NCBI RefSeq assembly: GCF_008831285.2
Contig: NC_045140.1
Coordinates: 26,988,131-27,052,130, forward strand
Direction: 5' to 3'
Length of the DNA: 64,000 nt
Origin: Nymphaea colorata
Lineage: Eukaryota > Streptophyta > Magnoliopsida > Nymphaeales > Nymphaeaceae
Part shown: in pieces, positions 14,301-26,900 of the stretch
Numbering within the stretch: position 1 is the stretch's first letter
Layout: each line of letters starts with the position of its first letter
Translations under genes and position numbers: made by a program
The notes under the pieces: model-generated
Database searches by the model: none
What the model saw: only the letters and a program-made list of their open reading frames with translations
What the model was told of the DNA's origin: nothing

Positions 14301-15262
14301 TGCAAAACCTTATGTACACTTCAATTTAGAAACGAAACAAATAATATAGCGCAAGATACTTTTACTGAGATTAGAAATACATATGTGAGTTTAGAGTCTT
14401 CCAGCCCACGGTAAACACTTCAAATCATAAGCACACTGTAATACGTTAAGGCCCTTAGACAAAAGTAGTAGCTCCTTAGTCCTTACCTGTCAGAGTCGCG
14501 GCTTCTCTGAAAATCGTAGTCATCTCCCCTATCACGGTCCCTCTCCCTCCTCTCATTGCGATCCTTGTGGCGATCGCGGTGGTGTCTATCGCGATCTCTG
14601 TCCCTGTCTCTGTCCCTATCCCTGTCCTTGTTGTCCCTATCTCTCTCCCGCTCCCTATCTCTACCTTTCACAGAATCTCGGTCATATTCACGAGAGGCAG
14701 ACTGCAACGGACAAACCATATCATTCAGAAGGGCTTCAATACACAACAAATCCAATTAGACAAAAGAACAAAAAAAAAAGATAAGAAAAGGGGAAAAATC
14801 AACTTCGATAAACACAAAATAATGGCGCTGCAAGCAGAGAACAACTAAATCCGTTACAGAACAACGTCTAAAAAGCATCTAAATAAATTTGGCTAATCAA
14901 TTCAACCCACTCACAGGAAATCATTTTCGCATGCAAGAACCGACATAAGAGTCTCCAACATGTAAACCAGAAGCTAAGAAACGGATGTAATCGGAAAAAC
15001 TCGTAATAAACGCCAGGACGGAGCCGCAACCCACGAGAGTTTGCACAGTCTCTCTCGAATTGGGCAACACTTCAATTGATGATCAAGAACGTATAGAAAA
15101 AGAGAGAGAGACATATATATAAAAACAAAGAAAGGGAGGTGCCTGGGTTTTGTGATCGCCATAATCCTCATATCCTCCACCTCCCCCTCCTCCTCGATGG
15201 GGAGAAGAGTAATCGTTGTACCCGTCGCCGTTCCCCTCGTACCTCCTGTCGTAGTCAGGCAT
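7161..15262 (-). CDS. U2AF65: Splicing factor U2AF large subunit (U2AF65)
   Basis: Coding exons in transcript order: 15262-15143, 14701-14487, 14148-14035, 13909-13842, 13201-13131, 13039-12995, 12909-12850, 9740-9680, 9570-9458, 8572-8126, 7830-7695, 7510-7443, 7298-7161; 551 aa. Seen: an N-terminal Gly-rich patch, an Arg/Asp- and RS-rich domain (about 45-160), RRM1 starting at RVYVGGL (about 218), RRM2 starting at RIFVGGLPYYF (about 338, RNP1 GYAFCVYQ), and a C-terminal UHM with the acidic helix DELKDDEEYEDILEDM and the RxF motif GRKFGGN. Known role: it binds the 3' splice-site polypyrimidine tract and recruits U2 snRNP with U2AF35 and SF1; nuclear. Length matches plant U2AF65. Odd: intron 1 has no frame-compatible GT donor and appears to be GC-AG, and a 3.1-kb intron splits RRM1. 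Upstream, a telo-box (AAACCCTA) lies just 5' of the ATG. Confidence 0.95.
8767..8800. repeat. Compound TA/TG microsatellite in a U2AF65 intron
   Basis: TA units pass into about 12 TG units in the intron upstream of the RRM2 exon. A separate TA run at 8088-8105 lies just downstream of the donor of that exon. Confidence 0.95.
9741..12849 (-). other. Large intron of U2AF65
   Basis: A 3.1-kb intron separates the first strand of RRM1 (exon ending ...SPTANEQ) from its remainder (exon starting SVATFFSQV). It holds no recognisable conserved protein. It contains CA/TA (11292-11322) and AG (11617-11638) microsatellites, a GGGTGCGGATGC-type repeat near 11220-11290, and otherwise AT-rich unique-looking sequence. 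An alternative (poison) exon could hide here, but I cannot show one. Confidence 0.75.
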
Positions 15263-15278
15263 ATTGCTCCGCCTTCTC

Positions 15279-15286
15279 TAGGGTTT
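15279..15286 (-). promoter_or_regulatory. Telo-box (AAACCCTA) in the U2AF65 leader/promoter
   Basis: On the minus strand AAACCCTA lies 17-24 bases upstream of the U2AF65 ATG. Telo-boxes are common near the transcription start of plant translation and RNA-processing genes. Whether this copy is functional is inference. Confidence 0.5.
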
Positions 15287-16439
15287 GATCCTCGGAGCCG
15301 ACGGAAAATTTTGGGGGTTTTGATTTTCGCTCCCCCACCCAGCTTTCCTGCTAGGGCTTGGACGGAAGAAGGAAGAACTCGAAGGAAAGGGGCGAAGCGA
15401 ACAACGGGGAAGCACGAGGAAGTAGGGGGGGGCGCTTCCGGACCAACGTATTTTTATAATGACTCGGTCCTCTGTCAACGCGCCTTTTGGCCTCTGGGTT
15501 CGCTCTCACTGGTAAATATGTAGCTGGGTTCGAACCCAATCTGATGACCTCACTTGTTCTTGACGTTCCGAGGTCAGACCTTCCCTTCTCAAGTGAATTT
15601 AAAAATAACGGGTTCTAAAATAGACATCAAATGTTGTTAAATTCGATTTCTAATGTGAATTAAAATAACGGGTTCTAAATTAAACATAAATCTTGGTAAA
15701 TGCAATGAGCTTAGCGAAGCTGAGCTCATGAAGAAACGCAAAGCACTTTTATGATATCCATAAAATAATGTCAAAAATAAAAAAATAAATTATTAAAATA
15801 ACAAATACACAATATCAAATACAAAATAGCATATTTAACTAGTGTTTATAATTGTTCCTAGCTCACATACAACTCGTCGTCAGCAATTATCTAGTACACT
15901 ATACAACAGAAAATCACATGCATTCAAGCAAGTGAATACATAATCGACCAAAGTTAAATAAAAAAGAAAACTATAAGGAGTACAATTCTTTTTATAGTTG
16001 ACTTATTTGACACACCATAGTATGAAGTGCTGAAAATTAGAAATCTCACAACAAGAAAGGAAGTATTGTTTGTTAAAAGCAGCAATGCCAAGAAAAAAAA
16101 AATTATTTAATAGTATGTTAGCAAAAAAAAAATGAAGGTAGGACTACACATGTGCTTGAGTCAAGCTCCAGCTGACTGAAAAAACTTTTGTCGACCTCCA
16201 CATAACAAGCTCAAGCTCGACTTGACGATACAACGTAAAGCTGAAGCTCGACTCACTTTAACTTGTTTCTTTTAGTTTGTTTACTTCATTGACTCGTTTA
16301 GATGTTACTCGTCTAACCAATCTCTCCTTAAGCATAATCGAGCCAAGTAGATTTTAAACGAGTCAAGCTCTTACAACTCGATTCGTTTTAACATTTCAAA
16401 TGAGCAAGTTTTAGTCAAACTCTAGTTGGTTAGATTAGT

Positions 16440-17092
16440 TGTGTAATTTAAAAAAGCATGTATTTTGTAGTCATTTTACTTGTTGTTATTTCATTTTTCT
16501 CTTATCAAAAACTTGTCATTTTTAATGTGAACTATGGGTACTTTTGTTATTAATCATATTGATGCATGAAATTTCGTGAACCAGTATGACTCATATAACC
16601 AGCATTGAAAGTACACTACTACAAGCATGGCAACCAAACACTCTAAAAACTCAGTTTGAAGAGTGGTTCAAATTCGGATTTCAAGATTCTCAAAATGTAA
16701 AATCCATAGATTTAAGATCAATTCATCGCCTTCGTATTTTAGAATTCTTCTATTGACTATTTAAGATAACTAATGTCTCTCTCTCACACTCACACAGTTT
16801 TTCAAATGATAAAACAGCATGGACATAGTAGCCCGAACAAGAGCCTACAAGATCTTTCTAGTAAAGGTAGTGTGCACTATTATGCGTGCACAGTTTATGT
16901 GTGTAGGTAGTAAAAGAAGATGGATGTTTTTGTAATTAAAAAAAAAAAAAAACATGTCCATTGTAGTTATTTTACTTTTTATTATTTTAATTTTTACCTT
17001 ACTAAAAACTTATCTTTTTTTTTTTTGTGAACCAAAGGTAATTTTGTCATAACCGCACAAAATTTGCATAGCACATATAATCAGTTTTAACA
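16440..17092. repeat. Diverged direct repeat, about 165 bp per copy
   Basis: Copy 1 at about 16440-16610 and copy 2 at about 16930-17092 share, in order, TGTAATT(A/T)AA-rich start, CATGT..TTGTAGT, ATTTTACTT, AAAAACTT, TGTGAAC and a CATATAA..CAG end. They are separated by unrelated sequence, which suggests two insertions of one element or an old segmental duplication. Confidence 0.6.
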
Positions 17093-18295
17093 TGGATGAA
17101 TATCTCACAAGCCAAAAACTATCCAAACAAAATAAAAAGATCAGCATTTTGGCGACAAGCTACCCGGCAAAGACCTAAGTCCTTTAGTTTCATGGTTTGA
17201 ACCATGGATTTTATTATGGATCTTTTATCACACCACGAAAAAAGATGTCTCATTATATCCACAACAGATCCATGAATTGCAGGATAGAAGTAATGAGCTG
17301 CAAGGAGGAGGGAGAAGATGAAGCGCCACGACATGCCTACACCCCTTTGGACACGCCCACAGCCAGGATCCGCTTGGTGGAGTATGGTCCTTTTAGCTTT
17401 AACTCTTTAATTTGTGCAAATTTGTTTTGTTAAAACCAGTCATTTGAGTCGAGTCGAGTACTTGAAACTCGAATCCAACTCGTTTATCGATTCGAGTATA
17501 TTTGTAAACTCGAACTCGGTTCATGAGTCAAGCAGGAGCCGAGTTTTTTCGAACGAGTTTGAGTAGACGAACCCGAATTGACTTGGCTCTTACGATCAAC
17601 TCAATCAATGATTTAAAAAGCGTCAAGTCTAAATGCATTCAAGCGTCATTTATATCTTTAGAAAGTGAAATGCAATAACTTGAGAGCCTTTACAATCACT
17701 TTAACAAACATAATTCAACAGTCAACAAAAATGCACATTTATTCTTGGAGCTCGTTGTAATAGGGAAAGAAAAACTTCATACTTGAGTACTGCCACATGC
17801 AAATAAGAAGTTATCAAAAAACATTGGTCTTTAACTCATATTTTTCATTAGAAAACATTTGATACTGAGAATAATCTCTCTTTTTCATCCACATAAATGT
17901 AATTTTTTTTTCCATCATGATCGTATGTTTCTTGGTTATAGTGAAGGAACCTTTGCATTGGCTTTGTGGACTTGAAAATGCGTGACAAGAACATCACTTG
18001 TGGAGAGAAAAGATCCATGGCTGGTCGAGCGGGACATTCTAGTGAGTGAAGGGCTCTTGTCGGAGATGACGACGGTTGAGCGAGACGTCCCGGTCAGTGA
18101 AGGGCTCCTGTGGGAGATGACAATGGACGTTGAATAAATTGAAGGGAAGAGGCCGTTACCCACTCAGCAGTTTCACTGGTAACTGATCTCTCTCTCTCTC
18201 TCATGTGGATTCTGTAACCATTGATTAAACAATTTCATGAGAGACGACTCTGCGTTTGATGCTAATCCTTCTATGTCTCCCTCTCTCTCTCTTTT

Positions 18296-18303
18296 TAGGG
18301 TTT
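18296..18303 (+). promoter_or_regulatory. Telo-box (reverse orientation) in the RRA leader
   Basis: TAGGGTTT lies about 190 bases upstream of the RRA ATG, beside a CT-rich tract typical of plant core promoters and leaders. Function is inferred from motif position only. Confidence 0.35.
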
Positions 18304-18491
18304 TCTGACTATGCCAAGGCCACAGGCGCACTAAACTGCTTGCTTCAAAAAGCATCTTCAACTGGTCTCTTTCTTTTGCCTTTTTCGTCTTCTTTTTTTT
18401 GTCCAGGGAGAAAAAGCAGGAAAGAGAAACGGTGCTTAAATTGAATTCCGCTGGTTTTGCCATCGGAGATCGGGAAAAACCTTCTGAAACG

Positions 18492-20317
18492 ATGTCGGGG
18501 CGGCGGGACGTGCCCTTGATGAGAGGCAACGGCCAGTCGATCCGGGGGTCGAGAATCGCCATAGCCATCGGGATCGGCATCCTCCTTGGCTCCGTGTTTG
18601 CATTCCTTTACCCCGAGGGCTTGTTCCTTCGTTTTCCGCGCTCGGAAGAACGCTTCCAGGTAAACCGCTTGTCTTTCACGCCTTGGAGAGAAAATTTTAC
18701 TGCCTTTCTTTTCCTGTTTGGAGAATCAGACAGAATAGAGATTCCAAACGTTTTTGTCTTTGGAACGGTCCGTGGATTCGGTGACGTGATAAAGCGTCTC
18801 CCTCTCTCGATTAGTCATTTGTCCGATGAATATCTCGGTGCGTGAAGCACGCCGAGTTGTTTCCGGTGTATCCTGACCTTTCTGTCATTCTGTGCAAAAC
18901 GTGGTATCGGACTTCTTTCGTCCATTGTTCATGATCTATTCCACCTTTCTCCAATGAAACAAGATTCGTTGTACTTCAAATCCGTATATTTCATTTCCTT
19001 CTTGCCTGTCTGTGGAAAATTTTCAGGGTAAGTTGCACCAATTTCCTGCTCTCTCGGCACCTAGGATCGGCAAAAGAATTGTACCCTGTTTATTTCCAGA
19101 AAGATAGTTTGAGATATATAAATTTTGAGCTTGAAATGCACCGAGGAAAGCAGGGAGATGATAACCAAAATGACCTATTTCTGCGATTTTATTATTAGGT
19201 GAATTCAACTAATTGTGGATCTTCCGAGCGATTCAAGACATTGAGGTCCGAGCTGAGTTCGTTGCTGAAGAAGAATGAGGAATTGAAGAAGCAGATTAGA
19301 GAGCTAACCTTGAAGAAACAATTGGCAGAAAGATCAAAGGAGCATGCTGAGAAACAATTCCTTATGCTGGGGAAACAACATAAAGCTGGGCCCTTTGGTA
19401 CTGTTAGGAGTCTGAGGACCAACCCAGGCGTCATTCCTGATCCGACCATCAACCCTAGACTGCAAAAGATTCTTGAAAAGGTGGCCGTCAATAAGGAGCT
19501 CATAGTTGCCGTGGCAAACACCAATGTTCAGGATATGCTGGAGGTCTGGTTCAACAGCATCAAGCATGTGGGTATACCCAATTATCTAGTTGTAGCATTG
19601 GACGATGACACAGAGACCTTCTGCAAAACAAAGGGTGTTCCGGTCTACAGAAGAAATCCGGATGAAGGTGTGGATTCTGTTGCTAAGAATGGTGACAATC
19701 ATGCTATTTCTGGATTGAAATTCAGAATTCTGAGGGAGTTCTTGCAGATGGGATACAACGTTCTTCTCTCGGATGTTGACATTGTCTACTTGCAGAACCC
19801 CTTCGAGCATCTGTATAGAGATTGCGATGTGGAGTCCATGACTGATGGTCATGACAACGGGACAGCCTATGGATACAATCATGTCTTTGATGAGCCTGCA
19901 ATGGGTTGGGCCCGCTATGCTCACACGATGCGCATATGGGTTTATAATTCTGGCTTCTTTTACATTAGGCCCACCTTTCCATCTATTGAGCTTTTGGATC
20001 GTGTTGCAGCGAGACTTGCGAAGGATCGTAAGTTGTGGGATCAAGCGGTTTTCAATGAGGAGCTCTTCTTTCCTTCTCACCCTGGATATGATGGTCTCCA
20101 TGCCTCAAAGAGAACTATGGATTTCTATGAATTTTTGAATAGCAAAGTCTTGTTCAAGAGTGTCAGAAAAGACCCCAATTTGTCCAAGATAAAGCCAGTG
20201 ATTGTTCACATAAATTATCATCCTGATAAGCTTTCTAGGATGAAGGCAGTTGTGGAATATTACGTGAATGGGAAGGAAGATGCTCTGAAAAACTTTCCTG
20301 ACGGTTCTGATTGGTGA
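18492..20317 (+). CDS. RRA: RRA-type arabinosyltransferase, GT77 family (type II Golgi membrane protein)
   Basis: Two coding exons, 18492-18659 and 19199-20317, joined in phase 0; 428 aa. Seen: a short cytosolic N-terminus with basic residues, one membrane anchor at about 21-40 (rich in Ile/Gly), a coiled-coil stem at about 66-116 ([19 protein letters not shown]), then the nucleotide-diphospho-sugar transferase domain with the DVD metal-binding motif at 248-250 ([13 protein letters not shown]), and the ending FPDGSDW. Family knowledge: REDUCED RESIDUAL ARABINOSE proteins (RRA1-3) add beta-1,2-arabinofuranose to hydroxyproline-linked arabinosides on extensins in the Golgi, affecting root-hair walls. 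Length and intron position agree with the family. Which of RRA1/2/3 it corresponds to cannot be decided here. Its 3' end faces ARP, 618 bases away. Confidence 0.95.
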
Positions 20318-20935
20318 AAACTTCACAACGTATAACTGTTGGTCTAACTGGAGGCCTTGGCTTGACACGAATACTGTTGGGGAAGATGACACATTTACTA
20401 GATTTACCTTTTCAAGGTTAAATATGTACTTTTAGTGTTGTTCCATGATTTAGTTTAATTACAAAGTTACATTTTTTTGAGATATCTAATGGCTAAATAT
20501 ATCGTTGCCCATCTTACCGCCAAGGTGATGCATTTCCTTTTTGCTAAGATTCTTCGTGACACTCTTTAAGTTCGGGGTTTCACAGACCTTGCTCATGTAA
20601 CTCATAAAGCCTAGTATTGCACCACCTAGGGTGCAGAAGGAAGGAACAGTCTAGATGGATGACATTCACATACCGTGCTGATTGTTCAGATGATTTAGAT
20701 TAAATTAAACAGGGGAGATGTGAAAGAAGAACACATAAATCTTGTAGACAAAATTAACATAATACAAATGGCCAGTCCTTGCCACAGGCATATGCCCTAC
20801 ATATGAGGTTCCAGTCAGGAACTGTGAGGGAAATTCCATGAGGACACGTCAAACTAATACATACTCAAAAAATCATACTCAAAAAATCAAGGACGCTTGT
20901 AATTGGACGCCCACGCCCTTAAGCACGATGACCCG
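20318..20935. other. Convergent 3' spacer between RRA and ARP
   Basis: This 618-base stretch must hold both 3' untranslated regions. It contains a small duplication of a CATACTCAAAAAATCA-like word near 20860-20890. No further gene is seen. Confidence 0.6.
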
Positions 20936-23900
20936 TTACAGCTTAAGAATAAGACCTATAGGGCAGTGGTCACTCCCAAGAACATCTGGCAGAATGTAAG
21001 AATCATGAACTTTATCAGCTATAGACTCCGATACGAGAAAATAGTCCAGTCGCCACCCTGCCACATGTAAGGCACGCAAAATGGTCAAGTAACAGACAAG
21101 CTGGATATGTGACAGAAAAATTACTCGTGCTCAAAGAAAGCAACAGAAGGAAGCTTCAATGAATTTAAAAGGGGAACAGAGCCATGACTTGTGCTAACAA
21201 AAACTATTCAGCTGATTGAGATTATCTTATTTGCAAGCCATGTTATGCTACTCAAAGTCTTCATTGTTGAGGTTTCCATAAAAACATGGATTTACTCTCT
21301 GTCAAGGTGAAGGCTATCAGTTCTTAATTCTTACACTGCTGCTTGTGTGCACCAATGTGTTATATATGAATCTGTTCCTTCCTGGTTAGCAGGTCATAAA
21401 CCAACAGGAAACCAAGAAAACTTATAACGGATAAGAAGATTTTGCAGATGAAGTTGAACATGGAGGGAGAAAATGCACTGCAATAATGCGACAACAAAAA
21501 GAGATACTAGAAACGTAGTCTTCATGGTCAACCAGGGATTCTGCTATGTTCCAAACGGTGAAACTACCAACAAAAAATGGTAAGAGAATCTAGAACATGA
21601 AAACCTTTGTTGGTCCGGCGTCCTCCATGCCTATAACCCCAATATGTGTAGCCAACAACACCAGGGTGTTGCCTCCTGAAAGTGTCCACAAAACCATTTG
21701 ACAGAAAATTCTTCTCAAATGATTGCCTTTCTTCATCTGTGAATCCGGCGCTTCTTCGATTTCCCTGATCAGATGATAGCCACAAAATTATATAAAGCTA
21801 TCCAATGAACACAAAAAGGTAGAAACTTGAAACATAAGAAGACTATCCTTAAAAAAGTGTCAGGAGCTATGGCAATCAAATACATCAGTCACACCTTGAT
21901 AGGGTTCCTTCTGCATAGAAGGATTAGTACATTCCAAAAGTTGACTTGAATATACCTTAACGAGAAGTTCATGCCTTCACGGTAAACAAGTGACACAACA
22001 AAAACCAGAGATGGTAAAAAACTATTAAGAATCTTTTGCCACCGTATGTACATTTTGCATTAGGAAAACATGGAGAGCAGAGCCTCGTGATCCACATGCA
22101 GCTAAAGCTACTAGGACATTTCAAATTTCAAACGTTCAGCCATGAAATAATTTTCAAAATCAGGAAACAGCAAATCATGCTTGATAGTACCTTGCACAAT
22201 TCTATCGAGGAGTAAAGTTTAATAGCACATTTATATTATTCACTAACAAATGGGTTGCCCAATAGGAAAGAACTCAAACATCAGTGCCATGTCTACTCTT
22301 ACCAACTTCTGAGACACCACCGGATCTTACCCTTCACATAGACCATGATAGACATTGGACATGCAAGCAAATGGATGTACTGTTCCAAATAAAGGGAAAA
22401 ACTTTTGACGCTGTGCTATGTATGTTTCTTACAGCTGGGTTGTAGATGTCAATCTCTTCATGTGCACAGTTGAGATCACCAGTTAAGATAACCGGCTTTG
22501 ACTTTTCCAACTCCTGCATAAGAAAATCAAAATGACCAACCAGGCAATTACATCAAACTGTTTTTCTAAAATATAACTAAGCATGATAACTGATTAAGCA
22601 AGGTTTCAATATAACAAAGATAGGTCAGACTAAAAAAATCAATTCGGCAAGCAGTAATTTATCTTTATTAATGGAAGCAGTCTCTAAATACTCAACAGCA
22701 CCACCAGGTCCTCTCTCACCAGTCAAGATGTCAACCAGAAAAAGTAAAAAATTGTCAATTCTCTAGAACCAGCAGGCTTGCTCCATTCATGAGTTGCATA
22801 TTGAAACACATGCTAGCTCTGATGAGACACTTATTTCCAGGAAACTGTTTCAATGCAGACCGCAAACTCTCACCACTTACTTAGAACATCAGCTGGCATA
22901 TTATAGAGATACTGGGATGCAGCTTGAAATTCCAGGCTTCCAGCTGGGTACTACATGGTGGTATATAATGGATTTTCCAGCTCCACACATCTTATGAAGC
23001 AATTTCTTAAATTCATAAAATGGAACACTGCTGGTTTCAATCCACAAATCTCAAACAACCATCTGCTGCAGTTTCCTGAGATAAAATTCTCAAACTTGAG
23101 AATGCCATCCATCTGCCAACATGTTTCTGATACAATCACAAATTTATGTGCCTAACCAGATGTCCAGATTGAAGTAAGACTGGGAATTGAACCAAGTAGC
23201 ATGTGGCTGGAACCAGTCCAGTTCGTACCATGCTCATTTTCCACGAGTCAACAAGCAGAATATGAGCCAATTATCACTAGGAATAGTGAATCGATTATGA
23301 AGTTATGAACACGTCCTATCCATTTAATCCTAGGTTTACTAGGCTTTTTAGCCAAATGAGCTATTAATGAGTTGCTCGACTTGAATATATGCAGACACAC
23401 AGACACTCTTTTTCATTTATCAGGTCTGCTTTTGTCTTACTTCTGTTTTTTATTTATGTTGATTCATACAGAACCATGAGCAAAAGTCAATCTAGGATTT
23501 CGTTATTAAACTGTACTTATGACATTTTCATTATTAAATTACACTCATAACACAAAGCTCCATTTTGGTTGCAATCAAATTCAGTTTGTCATATAAATCA
23601 GACAGTTCATGAGACAAGTTTGAACAAACTATGTTTATCATCAAATGGCTAGGCCCGCCTTATGATGAGCATGACCCAAGTTTGAGCTCCCTAATCAACT
23701 AACAAAGTGAGGATGAACATGCCTTACTCAGTTTGTTTGGTTCATTTCTCGCCCCAGATGGAGGCCATTCAACAAGACTCACCCCGATCGTCAGATAAAG
23801 GCCTTGGAAACTTGTATACTATTAATATGCACAAGTACAATTATGGATAATTGATCTAGTGCCTTGTTTCACATGCCAGTCCTGATCAACTCATCATATT

Positions 23901-26900
23901 CATACGAGTGCCAAAACAATGATTGGTGACTAATTGTACCTAGTTTTCATGGTTAGTATATTCACCAATGCTATGCATAAAAGAATCGACTCAGCCAGCT
24001 TCATGCCTTCCATAAGCATTAACATTGAATCAAAAGAACGTACAAAGATGGGAATATGCCTTTTCTTGTAAAATACTAGTAATGGATATTCATAGATATT
24101 AATGACAGTTATTATTATGAAGCAAATCACTCTGGGAGAAGATCAGGCTTCACTTAAATATATAATAGCAAAATCAGCACAATTCAAACATAGGACTTAC
24201 CTTCATGTAGTTGGCAAGTGATGCATCCCATTCGTTAACCCTGTACTCCTGACAACAAAAGCCACAGGTTTAAGACCATAAAAATACTTTTTTCAGACTT
24301 AACAAGTGTGAGAACATCATAGAAACAAGAGACTAGAGGGTTCTAAAAGGGAAGCAGGTGGAAAAATTTTACCAATCTCTTGAGGCCATCTCCAGAATTA
24401 GGTACATAACCACTAACCAAATAAAATGAATCAAACTCCACTGTGATAAGCCGCCCTTCACCGTCATGGTCTGGTATCCCAAGCCCATATTTGATTGAAC
24501 TTGGTTTTATCTGTGGTAACATTAAAAGAAAGAGCAGCTTTAAGCAGAAAATATTGCAAGGTAATGCCATCAAAATTGAAGATTATGTCATATATTACAC
24601 TACCACTATATTGAACAAAGATTCTATGGAAACTGGGGAAAAGAACATAAAATTTATTTTCAATATGCAACTTAACAATAATCTGTGTCTCAAAAAAAAA
24701 ATAGCAACATATAAATGTTGTTGGTAGGTCAACAAGCCCTAATCTTCAGGATTCATAAAGCTACTAAAGAAAATAAGGATGATTGCATCAGATCTTCCAC
24801 AAGATTTCTGCACACCTGGATGACTGGGTCAACTTAGGACTCAAAGATGAAAGAGGACCAGAGCCAGCCCAAATCAACAACCAACTAGCTCAATGGCATA
24901 TAGGATCAGCTAATTGGTAATATTCAAGGTTTTCCTTACACCAAGGCTGAAGTAATCGAAAAAAAAAAACTTTCCTTTAATCAGAGTAAAGGTACCTGTG
25001 CTGTGTCCAGTTATGTCAACAAAATACGGCAATCCTTTTGGCCTATCAAATGATTAATTTTTATTTGAGCTACTCTATGGATGATAGTAAAAAATATAAT
25101 GATACATATTGTTGAAAAGCAACAAGAAATTGGAAAAAGATAGATGCAAGTTCACAGTAAGTATGTAAGATGTCTGTCGTCTGCCACAAGTTGCAAATGG
25201 GTGGTTCAGATGATTTCTCATGAAAACGAATCATAGAAAACAACTCTTGCCTGTATGTGTGTGTGTGTGTGTGTGTGTATTAAAGAGTATCATGATATCA
25301 TTTGAAAGTGGCAAAAATTGGAAAACAATATGATGCAGGTTCAATCTGCCAGACAGTTGTAATTGGGTTTTGCAGATGCTTTCTCATGGAAAGAAAAGTA
25401 TAAAGGTAACAATAACACATGATTGGCAATAACAGCACAAACTTGGAGAGCATGCATGGATGCAGGAGTGCTGCAGATACTCCAGAGATAGCTTGATACC
25501 CGTGAAATCACTGCAGTGCCTGAATATCCAAGTTTAGAAACACTACATGTCCAGAAGCTGTTGTCATAACCTTCTATCAGGTACTTGATATCTTCTACAT
25601 CTTTCTCCTGTTTGCCAAAAAAGAACAAATAATAAAGCCCAATGCAAGTAATTTTAACCTAATTTCTGCAGATTCTGTGTTGCAACTTCTCAATGCCTTG
25701 CAATACATGCAGATTGGAAACAACATATTTTAACTCCACGGCAAGCCTGTCCATCCTCATAAGATAACCACGTGTTCAGCTTAGTGTGAGATCATTACGC
25801 CTACAAGCAAGATTGAACAAGGTTGCCGAATCTGCTTGGCTTCCCTAAGACATGCTTAGGTTTGCATATGCACGTGAAGCAAGGTAATGCACTTCTTATC
25901 CCTTTCTCGAGGAAAACACTTCCCATTTAAATCAGAAAATTTGGGGCCAACTCAAGACAGTGACCTTTGGTATCAACATTGAAGGTCAAACATGGACCAA
26001 GCCACCCCTTGAGGAAAAAGAGAAAGGAAAAACCCAAGCTTTAACAGGGCAAGCCATACGTGTGAACCTTTGAGTTTATTACCAGTAATTGTAGCGTTGT
26101 TATTAGCACAGATCTACACGTTTTTGTTGGAAAAGCTGAACTTCTAAAAGCAGTGTCATGACTTTGTGGTAATCAACCATGCAGTTATACCTGCAATTTA
26201 GTCTCTTGCAAGCACAAAACATCGAAGTTCTCCTTCTGTGCAAGTTCAAGTGCTGAAAAGCTTTCCATCTTCAGTAAGGCTCTTAGTCCATTGACGTTCC
26301 ATGACACTAGCTTCACAAATTTTGCGCCGGCAGAAGGTGGTGGAGGTCTCATTGTCCGCGGATTATATGGGATCCATCCAGGCTGTGGCTTCTTGTGGGC
26401 AAGGACAGTCCATGGCTCGTTATCACTGACAGCCAGCCCCACGTTCACTACAGCTGCGGTGTTTTTCTTCTGAACGATTGTTGTTGTCTTCCTCTTGGCA
26501 CGAGCCGCTATTCCTTTCATCAGTTATATTAGAAATCAACAAAGGAGAACGATGACATGGAGATGGTGATAACAAACAAGAACAATTCCTTGAACTTATT
26601 ACGAAGCAAACCGATCAGCAAATCCTGTAAGTGAATATGAAAACCAAATAACAATGGGAAGAATGAAGTCTTGATTTTATAAATGAAAAGTACCATCGGT
26701 CGTCGTTAATTTCTCTTCTTCCAGGGAAACAACCTTAGAAACACCTTCAATGGTGGCATTTCGAAGCAGCGTCCGTTTTCGGCTACGTTTCACTTCTACC
26801 GTTTCTACCTTCTCCAACAGACCTTCTTTTTCCTTGACTACCTTAACCGGTTTGTCAACTTTCCTCTTCCGAGCATCAGACTTCAAACATGTTCCTGGAG

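Larger units (their letters stand above)
15263..18491. other. Divergent spacer between U2AF65 and RRA, rich in old repeats
   Basis: The spacer holds the two divergent promoters. An imperfect repeat of AAATAACGGGTTCTAAA lies near 15600 and 15661. Segments rich in CTCGA/GAGTC words lie at about 16150-16440 and 17430-17600, resembling a dispersed plant repeat. A diverged direct repeat lies at 16440-17092. CT-rich tracts at 18180-18300 probably belong to the RRA leader. No gene was recognised. Confidence 0.6.

Noticed and set aside
14556-14848. Plus-strand frames rich in Ser/Leu/Val opposite the U2AF65 RS exon
   Set aside because: They are complements of the Arg/Asp repeat codons of U2AF65 and carry no independent signal.
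15526-15540. GGGTTCGAACCC resembling a tRNA B box
   Set aside because: No matching A box, acceptor stem or anticodon arm could be drawn around it.
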